Shown in pieces: positions 52,287 through 60,501 of a DNA stretch of 64,000 bases. Positions within the stretch are counted from its first letter, which is position 1. The number at the start of each line of letters is the position of its first letter. The notes under the pieces were generated by a model. The model saw nothing but the letters and a program-made list of their open reading frames with translations. It did not search any database and was not told the DNA's origin. Source of the stretch: SBAX01 sp964646605. Its GTDB lineage: Bacteria > Planctomycetota > Phycisphaerae > UBA1845. The stretch lies in assembly GCA_964646605.1 (NCBI GenBank), contig CAZYEX010000099.1, forward strand, positions 108,850-172,849, written 5' to 3'. The position numbers were made by a program, and so were the translations under genes.

Positions 52287-52789
52287 GACCCGCCCCGTTC
52301 CTTGATGATCCTGAGTTGATCCAAATCGGACAGGTCCACGGGACGCGCGGCCTTTCGTTTCAGCTCCACGAGATCGGCGTAACCCACGAAGGGCGCCGCG
52401 ACATGGGGAGCTAGTTCCACCCGCAGAGCGGATTGATAGGCTCTCGCGAAATCGAACGGGGCCTCGACGAATAGATCGACCTCCGTGGCCTGGTGCATGG
52501 GGCTATAAAGTGAAAAAACCGTGAGGCCCTTCTCCGCCATCCAGCGACGGCGCATCGCAGGATCCGCGAACTGTTCCATCGGCACCGGCGCCCGTGGTCG
52601 ATACCCAAGCGACGCCAGCGCGGCCAACGCACGGCGAGTGTTGTCGTCCTCCAAATCCAGGATCAGGTCTACGTCGGCCGTGAAGCGCAAATGCCCATGC
52701 GCCGCCACCGCCAACCCGCCCGCGATCAGATAACGAACGGACGCGTCGTTCAAAGCACGAAAAACGGCCTCAATGCTCTCTATTTGCAC
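52283..52789 (-). CDS. AbiEii-like nucleotidyltransferase
   Basis: The 168-residue protein has YLIAGGLAVAAHGHLRFTAD and VDLILDLEDDNTRRALAALA: a G-G near the first helix and a T-x-D-V-D-L metal-binding motif, typical of the nucleotidyltransferase fold. It also has ATEVDLFVEAPFDFARAYQS, the second acidic strand, and a C-terminal VELKRKAARPVDLSDLDQLR helix as in AbiEii/DUF6036 relatives. With the small gene it overlaps, it looks like a toxin-antitoxin or phage defence pair. The pair is the second of its kind in the window after 6144-6975. Confidence 0.72.
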   Translation of the reverse strand: MQIESIEAVFRALNDASVRYLIAGGLAVAAHGHLRFTADVDLILDLEDDNTRRALAALASLGYRPRAPVPMEQFADPAMRRRWMAEKGLTVFSLYSPMHQATEVDLFVEAPFDFARAYQSALRVELAPHVAAPFVGYADLVELKRKAARPVDLSDLDQLRIIKERGGS

Positions 52790-52940
52790 CGCGCTCCCTC
52801 AGGTCCTGCGATCACTCTGCTCCGTCGTGAACCCCGACGTCCCGCCTTGCAGAGATTTCGCGCGTCCATTGTAGCCCACTCGAGCGTGGAGGCGAGTCCG
52901 TACACGTTGGCGTCATTGGCTTTCCGTCGCGAACCGGCCG

Positions 52941-54605
52941 TTAGCGCCGATCCCCAAGCTGCCACCCGCCCACCGACGAACGGTCCCAGTTCCAGTCGAT
53001 CTCGCGGATCGGTCGATCCTTGCGGGCCAGGACGAACATGATCGGCTCACCGCTGCGGTCGTGAAAGTCCCAACCCACCGGCTGCCCGTAATGCTCATCG
53101 AGGAACTGCTTCCATTCCGCAAAGGGATGCTCATCGAACAGCACGACGATCAGCCGCGGCGGCGACGCCCGAAGTTCGCGGATCAGAACCCGGCGGCGCT
53201 CCTCCGCTCCGCGCATGCCCTTCATCAACCCCGTGATCATCGTAAATCGCGAGGCACACCGGCGCTTGGCGTAATAGTAAATCGACGCATCGTTCCCGAA
53301 CACGAAAACCGTGTCGCTCGGATCGGTCACCGAGGCCACATTCTCTCCCTGACCCTTTCCCCAGAAGTCCCGCGAGTTGTAGCGCTTCACCGTGATCCCA
53401 AAGGGCGGTTGAAGCAGATAGTCACGCACCTGCGTGCCAAGCACGAGAAGCGGGATGACCGCCCGGATCACGTACCCGACCAGCCGCTTGCCGCCCGATC
53501 CGACGCCCAGGGGCTGAGTCACCGAATTGGCAACCGCCTCCGCCATCAGCGACACGACCATCACCGCCGGCGGAATCAGCAGGCAATAGTAGTGCGGCCA
53601 AAAGCGCCCCGGCAGACACGCGGCGAGGAAGGAGGAAATGAGAAGTAAGAAGAGAGAAGCAGAAAGATGGCGAGGTTTCTTCACGCTTCTTGACGCCAAC
53701 CAGAGCGTCGCGGGAATCGCCGCCACCCAAAACGCGAGTCCACTATCGAAGATGTAAGGATGTCGAATCGGCGCAAAAAAGCGGACGAAGCGCATCCAGA
53801 AGGGTTCGCCGCTCTCCGTGTATCCCACGTTGAAGAGGAACACGGCGTCCACGAACTCTGTGAGACGACCCGTCGCCGCAAAGTACGCGAACGCGCCGAA
53901 CCACACCACCGCAGGTCCGCAGGCCAAAACCGCAAGGCTCGCCAGTACCCTCGATGCCCGACGCTCCGCACCGGGGGCCTGGCACGTCACCCACGCGATC
54001 CACGCCGCAAGACCGAACCAATACACAGCCACAACGGTCTTGAGCGTCGAACCCAACGCGAGGAAGCCGCCCGAGAGAAGAAGCCCTTGCCAAGAAAAGG
54101 AGGACGCCTTCGACGAATCCATGGCGCGAAGCGACGAAGACCACCCCGCCAGGATCAGCGTGTTCATGAAAATTTCGCGGTTGCAACCCTCACCCCCGGT
54201 CCCCGGATCGCTCGACGCGATCGCATAGAGAAGTCCGCCGACGATCGCCGTCTGCTCGCTTCCCACGCGGCGAAGAATGCCCATGATGAGGGCCAGCGAC
54301 ATGACACAACTCGCTGTCGCCAGCCAGCGGAAGACCGACGGCCCATCCCCGAACATGGCAATCACGCCGCCAAACAGCGCGAACACGCCGAACGGCTGAT
54401 GGTCCCACACATCCACATACAGCCGATCCCCCGAAAGCAACCGCCCACCGATGTACGCATAGTTGCACTCATCCGTCTCCAGCGGCAGGTCCAAGGCATG
54501 AAGTCGAAAGGCGACGAGAACGACCACCGCGGCGGCGGAGACCACCCAAAAAAGCCCCGACGGACCTTCCAACCGCCGCGTCGGTGTGCCCTCGACCTCG
54601 CTCAT
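52941..54605 (-). CDS. GT39/ArnT-type integral membrane glycosyltransferase
   Basis: The 554-residue protein has about ten transmembrane helices. The first periplasmic loop begins with LPLETDECNYAYIGGRLLSG and DRLYVDVWDHQPFGVFALFG, where the D-E pair after the first helix fits the catalytic acid of GT-C enzymes (GT39/GT83). It likely moves a sugar from a polyprenyl-phosphate donor to lipid A, glycan or protein on the outer face of the membrane. The C-terminal 180 residues (FVFGNDASIYYYAKRRCASR onwards) form a soluble domain. Its precise substrate is unknown. It stands alone on the minus strand. Confidence 0.78.
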   Translation of the reverse strand: MSEVEGTPTRRLEGPSGLFWVVSAAAVVVLVAFRLHALDLPLETDECNYAYIGGRLLSGDRLYVDVWDHQPFGVFALFGGVIAMFGDGPSVFRWLATASCVMSLALIMGILRRVGSEQTAIVGGLLYAIASSDPGTGGEGCNREIFMNTLILAGWSSSLRAMDSSKASSFSWQGLLLSGGFLALGSTLKTVVAVYWFGLAAWIAWVTCQAPGAERRASRVLASLAVLACGPAVVWFGAFAYFAATGRLTEFVDAVFLFNVGYTESGEPFWMRFVRFFAPIRHPYIFDSGLAFWVAAIPATLWLASRSVKKPRHLSASLFLLLISSFLAACLPGRFWPHYYCLLIPPAVMVVSLMAEAVANSVTQPLGVGSGGKRLVGYVIRAVIPLLVLGTQVRDYLLQPPFGITVKRYNSRDFWGKGQGENVASVTDPSDTVFVFGNDASIYYYAKRRCASRFTMITGLMKGMRGAEERRRVLIRELRASPPRLIVVLFDEHPFAEWKQFLDEHYGQPVGWDFHDRSGEPIMFVLARKDRPIREIDWNWDRSSVGGWQLGDRR

Positions 54606-54760
54606 CGCAGGGCATCGTAGGCCCCGCGCCCCTGCCGCCCAAGCTTGCGTCCTCGGGTCGCCGCCCTCTCCCCGCGAAATCGTCGCCCACCAGGCCTACA
54701 ATCTTCCGGCGGCGGCACACATCTTGCAGGTCCGACCGCCGTGGAAACGGAGGATCGGCC

Positions 54761-54940
54761 ATGATGATCGAACTGGACAATGACGAACTCGAAATCGTCC
54801 GCAACCTGATTGAGGAGCGCCTGCGGGAGCTGGGTCCGGAAATCCACCACACCCGGACTGCCGACTACCGGGATTCCCTCAAGAGCCTGCGGCGAAAGCT
54901 CGAGCAACTCGCCGAGCGCCTGGGGTGCCCGACGCAATGA
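54761..54940 (+). CDS. Small conserved helical protein
   Basis: The 59-residue product (MMIELDNDELEIVRNLIEER; later YRDSLKSLRRKLEQLAERLG) is a two-helix, highly charged protein. ACGGAGG lies seven bases before the ATG at 54761, which decides the start inside a longer frame. Small proteins with the LxxDELxxLRxxLExxL pattern occur widely in planctomycetes and deltaproteobacteria and have no known role. It precedes the polysaccharide exporter on the same strand. Confidence 0.6.
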   Translation: MMIELDNDELEIVRNLIEERLRELGPEIHHTRTADYRDSLKSLRRKLEQLAERLGCPTQ

Positions 54941-55141
54941 CCCCGCCGCCGTCCCGCGGCGGATTGGTCCCCTCGCCCGAGCCCCTGCGTTCACGCGGGG
55001 GGTCCGCACCTGTGTACCTAGACTCCACTGGAATTACTGGACGTTGCGCACCCCTTTGGCCGAAATGCAGATATCGGACGGGCGGCGATGCCATCGGCCC
55101 CCGGCCCCGTCCCGGCAAGGACCGCGCTTTGGGCTACGAAG

Positions 55142-56314
55142 ATGACTGAGAAGACCCGCAATCGGACAAACTTGCTTCCCCCGACCCTCGCCGCGCTCGT
55201 CGCGGCGCTGGCCTTACCCGGTTGTCACTCCGACCATCGCATCAGTCTCCGGGAGTTCATGGAACGTCAGCAGACGGCCATAACCTCCGCCGACGAGCAG
55301 GTACCACCGCCCCCCGCCGAACTCGACCGCCAACTGGGCCCCTACAAGGTCGGTCCAGGCGACGTGATGACCATTACGTTGATCGGCACGCAAGCCGCCG
55401 TCATCCCGCCCGTAACCGTCCGCATTGACCGCAAGGGAACCATCGACCTTCCCATCGTCGGAGCCTTGCCGGTCGGCGATTTGGAATTGGAGGACGTCGA
55501 GGAACGAATTCGGCAAGCCTACGTCCCCAAGGTCTACGCCGACGCCGTCGTACACGCGGAGTTGGCCAGCGCCGAACCGACCAACGTACTTGTCATCGGA
55601 GCGGTGTCTGTTCCCGGACTCGTACAGCTCCGTCGGACCGAGCGGAACATGCTTTATGCCATCGTCGGGGCGGGCGGCGCGTCCGATGCCGCCTCGGGCG
55701 AGGCCACTTTGCAACGCATCCGCCGACCGTCGGAAATCGCCACCTACGACCTGCGGAACCCCGTCCAGCTCGCCGAGGCCCTGGCCTTGGAACCGCTGGA
55801 AACCGGCGACATCGTCACCGTCCACGCGGCCGCATCCAACACCGTATACGTCGGTGGATTGGTCAATCGCTCCGCCCCGCAGATTCATCCGCCCGGCGCC
55901 AACATCACCGCCTTACAAGCTCTTGCCGGGGCGAACGGGGTACGCACCGACGTTTTCCCCAAGGAGGGAACGCTCATCCGCCGCATGTCCGACGGATCGG
56001 ACGTACACGTGAAGCTTGATCTCAAGCGCATGGCCCGCGGCGAGGACCCCAACATCGTCCTGGCCGCCGGCGATATCCTCTGGGTCCCCGACACCTGGGA
56101 GACCCGCGTTCAGGATTTCGTCAATCGCAACATCTTCTTCCGCGCCGGCGTGAGTGTGAACTACAACGTCACGGGCGTCGAGTTCCTCAACCGGCGGGAA
56201 CTACAGGGGTCCAGTCGCGGGGGGGCGCAGAGCTTGCAGGATTCCTTTGACCCGCTCGGTTTTCTGAACCGCAACACGTCCTTGCAAAACCTCGTCAACC
56301 GACCGCCGCCGTAA
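55142..56314 (+). CDS. Wza-like polysaccharide export lipoprotein
   Basis: The 390-residue product has a lipoprotein signal (ALVAALALPGC, Cys at residue 28). YKVGPGDVMTITLIGTQAAV is the conserved polysaccharide export (Poly_export/SLBB) start. EDVEERIRQAYVPKVYADAV follows, and NTVYVGGLVNRSAPQIHPPG and later an SLBB-type repeat with LAAGDILWVPDTWE. The C-terminus includes an amphipathic stretch (DFVNRNIFFRAGVSVNYNVT), suited to the outer-membrane helical barrel of Wza. It is the likely outer-membrane gate of an exopolysaccharide or capsule route. The next gene is a sugar-nucleotide epimerase, but no Wzc-like gene is adjacent. Confidence 0.85.
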   Translation: MTEKTRNRTNLLPPTLAALVAALALPGCHSDHRISLREFMERQQTAITSADEQVPPPPAELDRQLGPYKVGPGDVMTITLIGTQAAVIPPVTVRIDRKGTIDLPIVGALPVGDLELEDVEERIRQAYVPKVYADAVVHAELASAEPTNVLVIGAVSVPGLVQLRRTERNMLYAIVGAGGASDAASGEATLQRIRRPSEIATYDLRNPVQLAEALALEPLETGDIVTVHAAASNTVYVGGLVNRSAPQIHPPGANITALQALAGANGVRTDVFPKEGTLIRRMSDGSDVHVKLDLKRMARGEDPNIVLAAGDILWVPDTWETRVQDFVNRNIFFRAGVSVNYNVTGVEFLNRRELQGSSRGGAQSLQDSFDPLGFLNRNTSLQNLVNRPPP

Positions 56315-56385
56315 ACCCCCCGTCGTGATATACTGGCAGCGTGCGTTGACGCAGGGGCAACCGGCGCAAGCACGGGAGTAACTGA

Positions 56386-57327
56386 ATGTCGTCTGTATTG
56401 GTCACCGGCGGTGCAGGGTTTATCGGCTCGCACCTGGCCACGCGCCTGGTCGAGCTAGGCCATCGCGTGCGCGTGCTCGACAACTTCTGCACCGGACACC
56501 GCGCTAATCTCGCCCACGTGGCGGGCCGATTCGAGCTGATCGAAGCTGACCTCCGCGACGCCGACGCCTGCCGACGAGCCTGCGCCGGCGTGGAATACGT
56601 CTTTCACGAAGCGGCCTTGGGGTCGGTGCCCAAGTCCGTCGAGGACCCCCAGCCCAGCCACGACATCAACATCAACGGCACCTTCCACGTCCTCCGCGCC
56701 GCGGTCGAAAACAAGGTCCACCGCGTCATCTACGCCGCCAGCAGTTCGGCCTATGGCGATTCCGAGGAGTCCCCCAAACATGAACGGCTTCTCCCCAATC
56801 CGCTGAGTCCCTACGCCGTGCAAAAGCTCGCCGGCGAGGACTATGCCCGAGCGTTCTTCATCTGCTACGGGTTGGAGACCATCAGTCTGCGCTACTTCAA
56901 CGTCTTCGGTCCGCGGCAGGACCCCAAGAGCCAATACGCCGCAGCCATCCCCGCCTTCGTCACTTCCATCCTTCACGACGAGCCGCCCACGGTCTACGGC
57001 GACGGCGAGCAGTCCCGAGATTTCACCTACATCGACACCGTGGTGGAGGGCAACCTCCTGGCCATGAACGCCGCCAAGACCTGCGGCGAGGCCGTCAATC
57101 TCGCTTGCGGCGGGCAGATCACCGTCAATCAGGTCATCGCCGCCATCAACAAGGTTCTAGGCAAGAACATCCGGCCGAATTACCTCCCGACTCGCCCCGG
57201 CGACGTCCGCCATTCCTGCGCCGATATTCAACTCGCCAAGCAGTTGCTGGGCTTCCGACCCACCATCGGTTTTGACGACGGACTACGACGGGCGATAGAC
57301 TACTATCGTTCGATTGCTTCGATGTAG
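56386..57327 (+). CDS. NAD-dependent sugar-nucleotide epimerase/dehydratase
   Basis: The 313-residue enzyme is an extended SDR. The NAD-binding GGAGFIGSHLATRLVELGH is at residues 8-26, and the catalytic SSSAYG and YAVQKLAGEDYA (the YxxxK motif) are present. SLRYFNVFGPRQDP and GDGEQSRDFTYIDTV resemble UDP-GlcNAc/UDP-Glc C4-epimerases (WbpP/GalE2-like). It probably makes UDP-sugars for surface polysaccharide. Its stop TAG lies inside palindromic copy 3 (57324-57349), so the C-terminus may have been reset by that element. Confidence 0.88.
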   Translation: MSSVLVTGGAGFIGSHLATRLVELGHRVRVLDNFCTGHRANLAHVAGRFELIEADLRDADACRRACAGVEYVFHEAALGSVPKSVEDPQPSHDININGTFHVLRAAVENKVHRVIYAASSSAYGDSEESPKHERLLPNPLSPYAVQKLAGEDYARAFFICYGLETISLRYFNVFGPRQDPKSQYAAAIPAFVTSILHDEPPTVYGDGEQSRDFTYIDTVVEGNLLAMNAAKTCGEAVNLACGGQITVNQVIAAINKVLGKNIRPNYLPTRPGDVRHSCADIQLAKQLLGFRPTIGFDDGLRRAIDYYRSIASM

Positions 57328-57349
57328 CGCCACCCCTTGTGGGTGGCGC
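57324..57349 (+). repeat. GTAGCG palindromic element, copy 3
   Basis: GTAGCGCCACCCCTTGTGGG then TGGCGC. Compared with copy 1, position 9 changed G to A and its pairing position 21 changed C to T, a compensatory change that keeps the stem; position 7 T to C turns a G-U pair into G-C. The TAG of the element (57325-57327) is the stop of the epimerase. Confidence 0.75.
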
Positions 57350-57370
57350 AAAAAGCTCCCCGCGCCACCC

Positions 57371-58249
57371 ATGACCGCCGAGCGCGAAGTCCGTCTGCGA
57401 CAGTACCAAAGCCATCGCCGCGATTGGCGGGAGAACCTCTACGTCTATCCGGTCATCTCCCGTCGCAGCGGCGGCTTGAGCCTGGGAATCAACCTCAACC
57501 CCGACGCCGCCTGTAACTTCGACTGCGTGTATTGTCAGGTCGATCGCACCATCGCCCCGCGCGTTCGAGACGTAGACCTCGACCGACTCCGCGCCGAGCT
57601 CTCGCGCTTGATCGCCGACGCCCGCAGCGGCGAACTCTTTTCCGACCCCGACTTCGCCGACGTGCCCGCGCCCCAGCGAGCCATCCGCGACATCGCCTTC
57701 TCCGGCGACGGCGAGCCGACCACGTGCCGCTTCTTCCGCGAGGCCGTCGAGCTGGTCGCCGAGCTGAAACGCGACGCCGGACTTTCGGAAACCAAAACCG
57801 TGCTCATCACCGATGCCTGTTATCTCAGCAAGCCGGAGGTCGTCGCGGGTTTGGCGATCATGGATTCCAGCGGCGGCGAAATCTGGGCCAAACTCGACGC
57901 AGGCACCGGAGAATACTACCGCGCCGTCAACCGCCCGAATTTCCCGCTTGCGCACGTGATCGACAACATCATCGCCGCCTCCCGCGTCCGGCCGGTGGTC
58001 ATCCAATCCTTGTTCATGCGTCTAAACGGGGTGGGACCCTCCGAATCGGAACTCGCTGCCTTCGCCGATCGTCTCGTCGAGATCACCCGCGAAGGCGGCC
58101 AAATCTCCATGGTCCAGGTCTACACCGTCGCCCGCCGCCCCGCGGAAAGTTTCGTCACCGCTCTGTCCGATGCCGAGGTCGACCACATCCGCGACCTCGT
58201 ACGTCAACGGACCGCCCTACCCGCCCAATCCTACTACGGCACGTTGTAG
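57371..58249 (+). CDS. Radical SAM protein
   Basis: The 292-residue protein has the radical SAM iron-sulfur motif CNFDCVYCQ (CxxxCxxC) near residue 50, with preceding SLGINLNPDAA. The AFSGDGEPTTC segment carries the GDGEP-type SAM contact (GGEP-like). AKLDAGTGEYYRAVNRPNFP and VQVYTVARRPAE continue the family plan. It resembles wyosine/MiaB-unrelated radical SAM enzymes of the 'Fe-S oxidoreductase' kind, cytoplasmic, substrate unknown. The ATG at 57371 is preferred because the upstream open frame covers the epimerase end and the palindrome. Its stop TAG again lies in a GTAGCG hairpin (58246-58272). Confidence 0.82.
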   Translation: MTAEREVRLRQYQSHRRDWRENLYVYPVISRRSGGLSLGINLNPDAACNFDCVYCQVDRTIAPRVRDVDLDRLRAELSRLIADARSGELFSDPDFADVPAPQRAIRDIAFSGDGEPTTCRFFREAVELVAELKRDAGLSETKTVLITDACYLSKPEVVAGLAIMDSSGGEIWAKLDAGTGEYYRAVNRPNFPLAHVIDNIIAASRVRPVVIQSLFMRLNGVGPSESELAAFADRLVEITREGGQISMVQVYTVARRPAESFVTALSDAEVDHIRDLVRQRTALPAQSYYGTL

Positions 58250-58272
58250 CGTCGGGGCCAGTCCCCGGCGCT
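58246..58272 (+). repeat. GTAGCG-led hairpin at the radical SAM gene end
   Basis: AGCGTCGGGG (58248-58257) pairs with CCCCGGCGCT (58263-58272) around a 5-base loop, with one G-U pair. The element's own TAG (58247-58249) is the gene's stop codon. Confidence 0.65.
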
Positions 58273-58337
58273 TCCCCCGGCTCGATCGTCGCCCATGAAC
58301 GGCGACGCCACACCCTAAATGCCGGTCGCAACCCGGT

Positions 58338-58378
58338 CATTGGTAATTGGTCATTAGTAATTCGTAATTGCCAACGGC
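58338..58378. repeat. AT-rich phrase repeat
   Basis: Imperfect repeats of GGTCATTGGTAATT and AGTAATTCGTAATTG. The same words recur at 59968-60080. Confidence 0.5.
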
Positions 58379-58429
58379 CTACAGGCGAGGTACACTGCGA
58401 CTCCCGCTTGACCCGGAGGCTGCCCGCGG

Positions 58430-58966
58430 ATGGTCGCAAAGATCCTGGCTGTCGTCGCCCTGGTGACCCTGCCTTTGAGTGCCGCTATGTGGCACCGAAG
58501 CCACCGCTACCCCGTGCAATATCGCTACGATCTGACCGCCTACAAATCCCTCTGGGTCAGTCTCAAGGACGGCGTCTGCGGGCTGCGCGTGCTGACCATG
58601 CCCACCAAGACCGCCGCCCGATCCGAGTTCCGCCATCCCCTGCGTTTCCCCGCCGCCCCCAGCCAGGCGTCGTTGTGGTTCCATTCCGCCCCCCACGGCG
58701 CCTACCGTACGACGTGGATTGTCTTCCCCTTCTGGCTGCCGACGCTATTGCTAACTCTTCTCTCCGCTGTCCCCGTGGTTCAGGGACCGGTCCGTCGCCT
58801 CGTGCGGCGCTGGCGAGGTTGCTGCATGGTCTGCGGCTACGACCTCACCGGAAACCGTAGCGGGCGCTGTCCCGAATGCGGCCAGGATGTGCATTCGACC
58901 GGCCGCCGCCCGCATCGCCCTCACCGAGCTCCCGTGGTCAGCCCGCGACCCGGGCATTCCCGCTGA
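58430..58966 (+). CDS. Membrane protein with CGYDLTG zinc-ribbon tail
   Basis: The 178-residue product has one N-terminal and one central transmembrane helix (about residues 4-20 and 95-115) and a C-terminal treble-clef/zinc-ribbon: CCMVCGYDLTGNRSGRCPEC. This CxxCGYDLTG...RCPECG tail is a hallmark of Phycisphaerae and related planctomycetes, in many otherwise unrelated membrane proteins. The protein's function is unknown. It lies 9 bases before lpxI, so may be co-transcribed with it. The upstream 180 bases (58250-58429) hold the repeat hairpin and AT-rich phrase repeats. Confidence 0.7.
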   Translation: MVAKILAVVALVTLPLSAAMWHRSHRYPVQYRYDLTAYKSLWVSLKDGVCGLRVLTMPTKTAARSEFRHPLRFPAAPSQASLWFHSAPHGAYRTTWIVFPFWLPTLLLTLLSAVPVVQGPVRRLVRRWRGCCMVCGYDLTGNRSGRCPECGQDVHSTGRRPHRPHRAPVVSPRPGHSR

Positions 58967-58975
58967 GTCTTCGTC

Positions 58976-59845
58976 ATGAATCCCGATCGCCCACTTCCCG
59001 CGCATCACTCCTCCGGCGGTCGCCTGGGGGTCATCGCCGGCAGCGGACGATTTCCGTTCCTGGTCGTAGACGGAGCGCGGCGGGCGGGATGCCATGTGAC
59101 CGTCGTCGGGCTGCGCGGGTTCGCCGAACCGGCCCTCGCCGCCCAGGCCGATTCCTTCCGCTGGTCCGGACTCGCCAGGCTGGGGCAGTGGATTCGCATC
59201 CTCAGACGCCGCGACATCAAAGACGTGGTCCTTGCGGGGGCCGTGCAAAAGACGAGCATGTACGGGCGGTTTCGGCTGCTGCGTTTGTTGCCCGATTGGA
59301 CGTCCGCTAGATTGTGGTTCTTTCGGTTGCGCGACAAACGCAATGACGCGGTGCTGTCCGCCGTGGCCGACGAATTCGCCAGGCATGGGATCGTGATGCA
59401 GGACTGCGTGCGCTATGCTGCGGATCACCTCGCCCCCGAGGGCGTACTCACCCGCGCCCAACCATCCGAAGCACAACTCCGCGACGCCGACTTCGGCTGG
59501 CGGATCGCCAAGGAACTGGGTCGCCTGGACATCGGCCAATCCGTCGCGGTGAAGGAAACCGAAGTCATCGCCGTCGAGGCCGTCGAGGGCACCGACCGTA
59601 TGATCGAACGCGCCGGACAGCTCTGCCCGCGCGGCGGATGGACGCTGGTCAAGACCGCCAAACCCAACCAGGACATGCGCTTCGACGTCCCCACCGTCGG
59701 CCCCGAAACCATCGCCAACCTCGCCCGAAACGGCGCCCGCATGTTGGTCATCGAGAGCGGAAAAACCGTCCTCGTCGATCGCCAAACCCTGCTCGCCGAC
59801 GCCCACCGCCTGGGCGTCGTCATCCTAAGCCGAAGCGCCACATAG
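58976..59845 (+). CDS. lpxI: UDP-2,3-diacylglucosamine pyrophosphatase LpxI
   Basis: The 289-residue protein cleaves UDP-2,3-diacylglucosamine to lipid X in lipid A synthesis, as the alternative to LpxH. The GVIAGSGRFPFLVVDGARRA start, the VVLAGAVQKTSMYG loop, the DAVLSAVADEFARHGI segment and the C-terminal KTAKPNQDMRFDVPTVGPET (catalytic region) all match LpxI. The presence of LpxI implies a Gram-negative-like outer membrane. It has an N-terminal extension of about 15 residues. It is the last gene of the cluster with the exporter, epimerase and radical SAM genes, although they are not one tight operon. Confidence 0.93.
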   Translation: MNPDRPLPAHHSSGGRLGVIAGSGRFPFLVVDGARRAGCHVTVVGLRGFAEPALAAQADSFRWSGLARLGQWIRILRRRDIKDVVLAGAVQKTSMYGRFRLLRLLPDWTSARLWFFRLRDKRNDAVLSAVADEFARHGIVMQDCVRYAADHLAPEGVLTRAQPSEAQLRDADFGWRIAKELGRLDIGQSVAVKETEVIAVEAVEGTDRMIERAGQLCPRGGWTLVKTAKPNQDMRFDVPTVGPETIANLARNGARMLVIESGKTVLVDRQTLLADAHRLGVVILSRSAT

Positions 59846-60124
59846 TGGCACTCTTCGTAGACGGCGTGAACGCCCTGCCGTCGCCCAATCCGCTTGCCAG
59901 CAACTCCTCAACCCCGCACAACCACCGACCACTCCCGACCAACCGCCCCCTACGCCCCCGTAACTTGTCGCTGGTAATTCGTAATTGGTTCCTGCTCATT
60001 GCTCATTGGTCATTCGTCTCGCCCCTCCGTCCCTTCGTCCCCATGTCCCTCCGTCCCTCACCCCGGGTCATTGGTAATTCGTTTCTGCGTTTTTGCGTTT
60101 CTGCTTTCGCATCGTGCCGGGTGC

Positions 60125-60147
60125 CACTGGCAACTCGTCTGCCAGTG
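60125..60147. repeat. Hairpin CACTGGC/GCCAGTG
   Basis: A perfect 7-bp stem with a 9-base loop, bounded by GTGC words. Similar in design to the element at 18971-19013. Confidence 0.5.
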
Positions 60148-60358
60148 CCTGTCCCTCCGCCATCGCCCACCCCCGCCGAACGATCTCTTCGACCGCATCC
60201 CTGGAGCGCCGCCCCCCGCAGGAGGCGCCGGGGATCGCAAGCGTAGGACCCGCTGTCCGAACCACCCAACGTCCCCATCCAGTCTCTAAAACGGAAGCCC
60301 GGCCTGAGCAACGCGAAGACCGGGGTCCACGAGTGAACCCCCCGCGTCACCAACTCCA

Positions 60359-60413
60359 GGGGAGAGCAAAGTCCCACTTGGCCGGCCGGGGAGAGCAAAG
60401 TTCCACTTTGCTC
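60359..60413. repeat. Tandem GGGGAGAGCAAAG unit with hairpin
   Basis: GGGGAGAGCAAAGTCCCACT occurs at 60359-60378 and again, with one change, at 60388-60407. In the second copy GAGCAAAG (60393-60400) pairs with CTTTGCTC (60406-60413) around TTCCA. Confidence 0.6.
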
Positions 60414-60501
60414 AAATCACGTCCCCGCGAAATCCGAGATGCCCTGCGAACCTGCGAAAAACTGATGTCGCGCGATCGGAACATCTCTTGCGATCCTCCC
60501 A

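Larger units (their letters stand above)
59846..60501. other. Non-coding region rich in phrase repeats
   Basis: About 650 bases without a credible gene. From 59955 to 60110 there are repeated words (TAATTCGTAATTGG, CTCATTGCTCATTGGTCATT, CCTCCGTCCCTTCGTCCC). A hairpin of the GCCACTGGC/GCCAGTGC type is at 60125-60147. A tandem AGAGCAAAG unit follows at 60359-60413. Confidence 0.5.

Noticed and set aside
60003..60398. 131-residue minus frame in the phrase-repeat region
   Set aside because: Runs through low-complexity words and hairpins; no domain and poor codon pattern.
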